From assembly GCA_022710255.1 (NCBI GenBank), contig JAKLHG010000169.1, positions 1 through 7,798 of the forward strand: a stretch of DNA of 7,798 nt, given 5' to 3'. The position numbers and the translations under genes were made by a program. Positions 7,673 to 7,798 of the stretch are shown here, piece after piece; position 1 is the stretch's first letter, and each line of letters begins with the position of its first letter. The notes beneath the pieces were generated by a model that worked only from the letters and a program-made list of their open reading frames with translations, ran no database searches and had not been told where the DNA came from. This DNA is from Candidatus Hydrogenedentota bacterium (GTDB lineage: Bacteria > Hydrogenedentota > Hydrogenedentia > Hydrogenedentales > CAITNO01).

Positions 7673-7798
7673 ATGATACCTAACCGGAAGGGGGCCCGTT
7701 ACTGCAGCGACCATGCCGCGCTGCTCTTGTCATGGATGGTGGTATCCGCTTTTTTTACCGGCACCGCCATCGCATTGGAAGCGGAGGTCAAGCCTTTC
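7673..7798 (+). CDS. N-terminus of an exported protein (signal peptide), 3' end outside window
   Basis: The open frame from ATG 7673 runs 42 codons to the window edge. AGGA at 7661-7664 lies 8 nt upstream as ribosome-binding site. The N-terminus has a basic start (NRKGAR), a hydrophobic core (ALLLSWMVVSAFF), then TGTAIA followed by LEAEVKPF. That is a typical Sec signal peptide with probable cleavage after AIA. The mature domain is not visible, so no function can be given. It is a different gene from the FG-GAP protein at the left edge. Confidence 0.7.
   Translation, partial: MIPNRKGARYCSDHAALLLSWMVVSAFFTGTAIALEAEVKPF

Overview
The window looks like a piece of a G+C-rich bacterial chromosome. 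A secreted-type FG-GAP repeat protein, a Gfo/Idh/MocA oxidoreductase, dispersed perfect hairpin repeats and scattered toxin-antitoxin genes would fit the Planctomycetes/Verrucomicrobia/Lentisphaerae/Hydrogenedentes side of the tree. That placement is inferred from gene content only; no phylogenetic marker is present.

Layout. (1) Bases 1-851, plus strand: the C-terminal part of an FG-GAP/VCBS-type beta-propeller protein whose start lies outside the window. It converges on the next operon across a short hairpin-bearing gap. (2) Bases 895-4736, minus strand: a two-gene redox operon. The promoter-proximal gene fuses NuoE-like and NuoF-like (HydC + HydB) modules with a C-terminal 2x[4Fe-4S] ferredoxin. 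Five bases later comes a protein with a NuoG-like [2Fe-2S] N-terminus, a GltD/NfnB-like middle and a C-terminal [4Fe-4S] region. The pair is a cytosolic NADH-oxidising electron-transfer module of the kind that serves [FeFe] hydrogenases, formate dehydrogenases or Stn-type transhydrogenases, but no catalytic subunit lies in the window. The GltD-like flavin domain appears to have lost its NAD(P)-binding half. (3) Bases 4737-5188: a 452-bp divergent intergenic region with two pairs of tight perfect hairpins, a 14-bp palindrome and a possible short leader ORF. (4) Bases 5189-6193, plus strand: a complete Gfo/Idh/MocA-family NAD(P)-dependent oxidoreductase. (5) Bases 6194-7672: an accessory patch that looks lower in G+C. 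A minus-strand vapBC-type toxin-antitoxin pair is bracketed by two direct repeats of about 112 bp (roughly 80% identical). A plus-strand DUF433 gene follows without its usual PIN-like partner. Both transcription units have plausible extended -10 promoters. (6) Bases 7673-7798: the first 42 codons of an exported protein with a signal peptide.

The two points most worth following up are the reduced flavin module in an otherwise canonical diaphorase operon, and the structured repeats: paired hairpins with compensatory base changes, and the direct repeats around vapBC.
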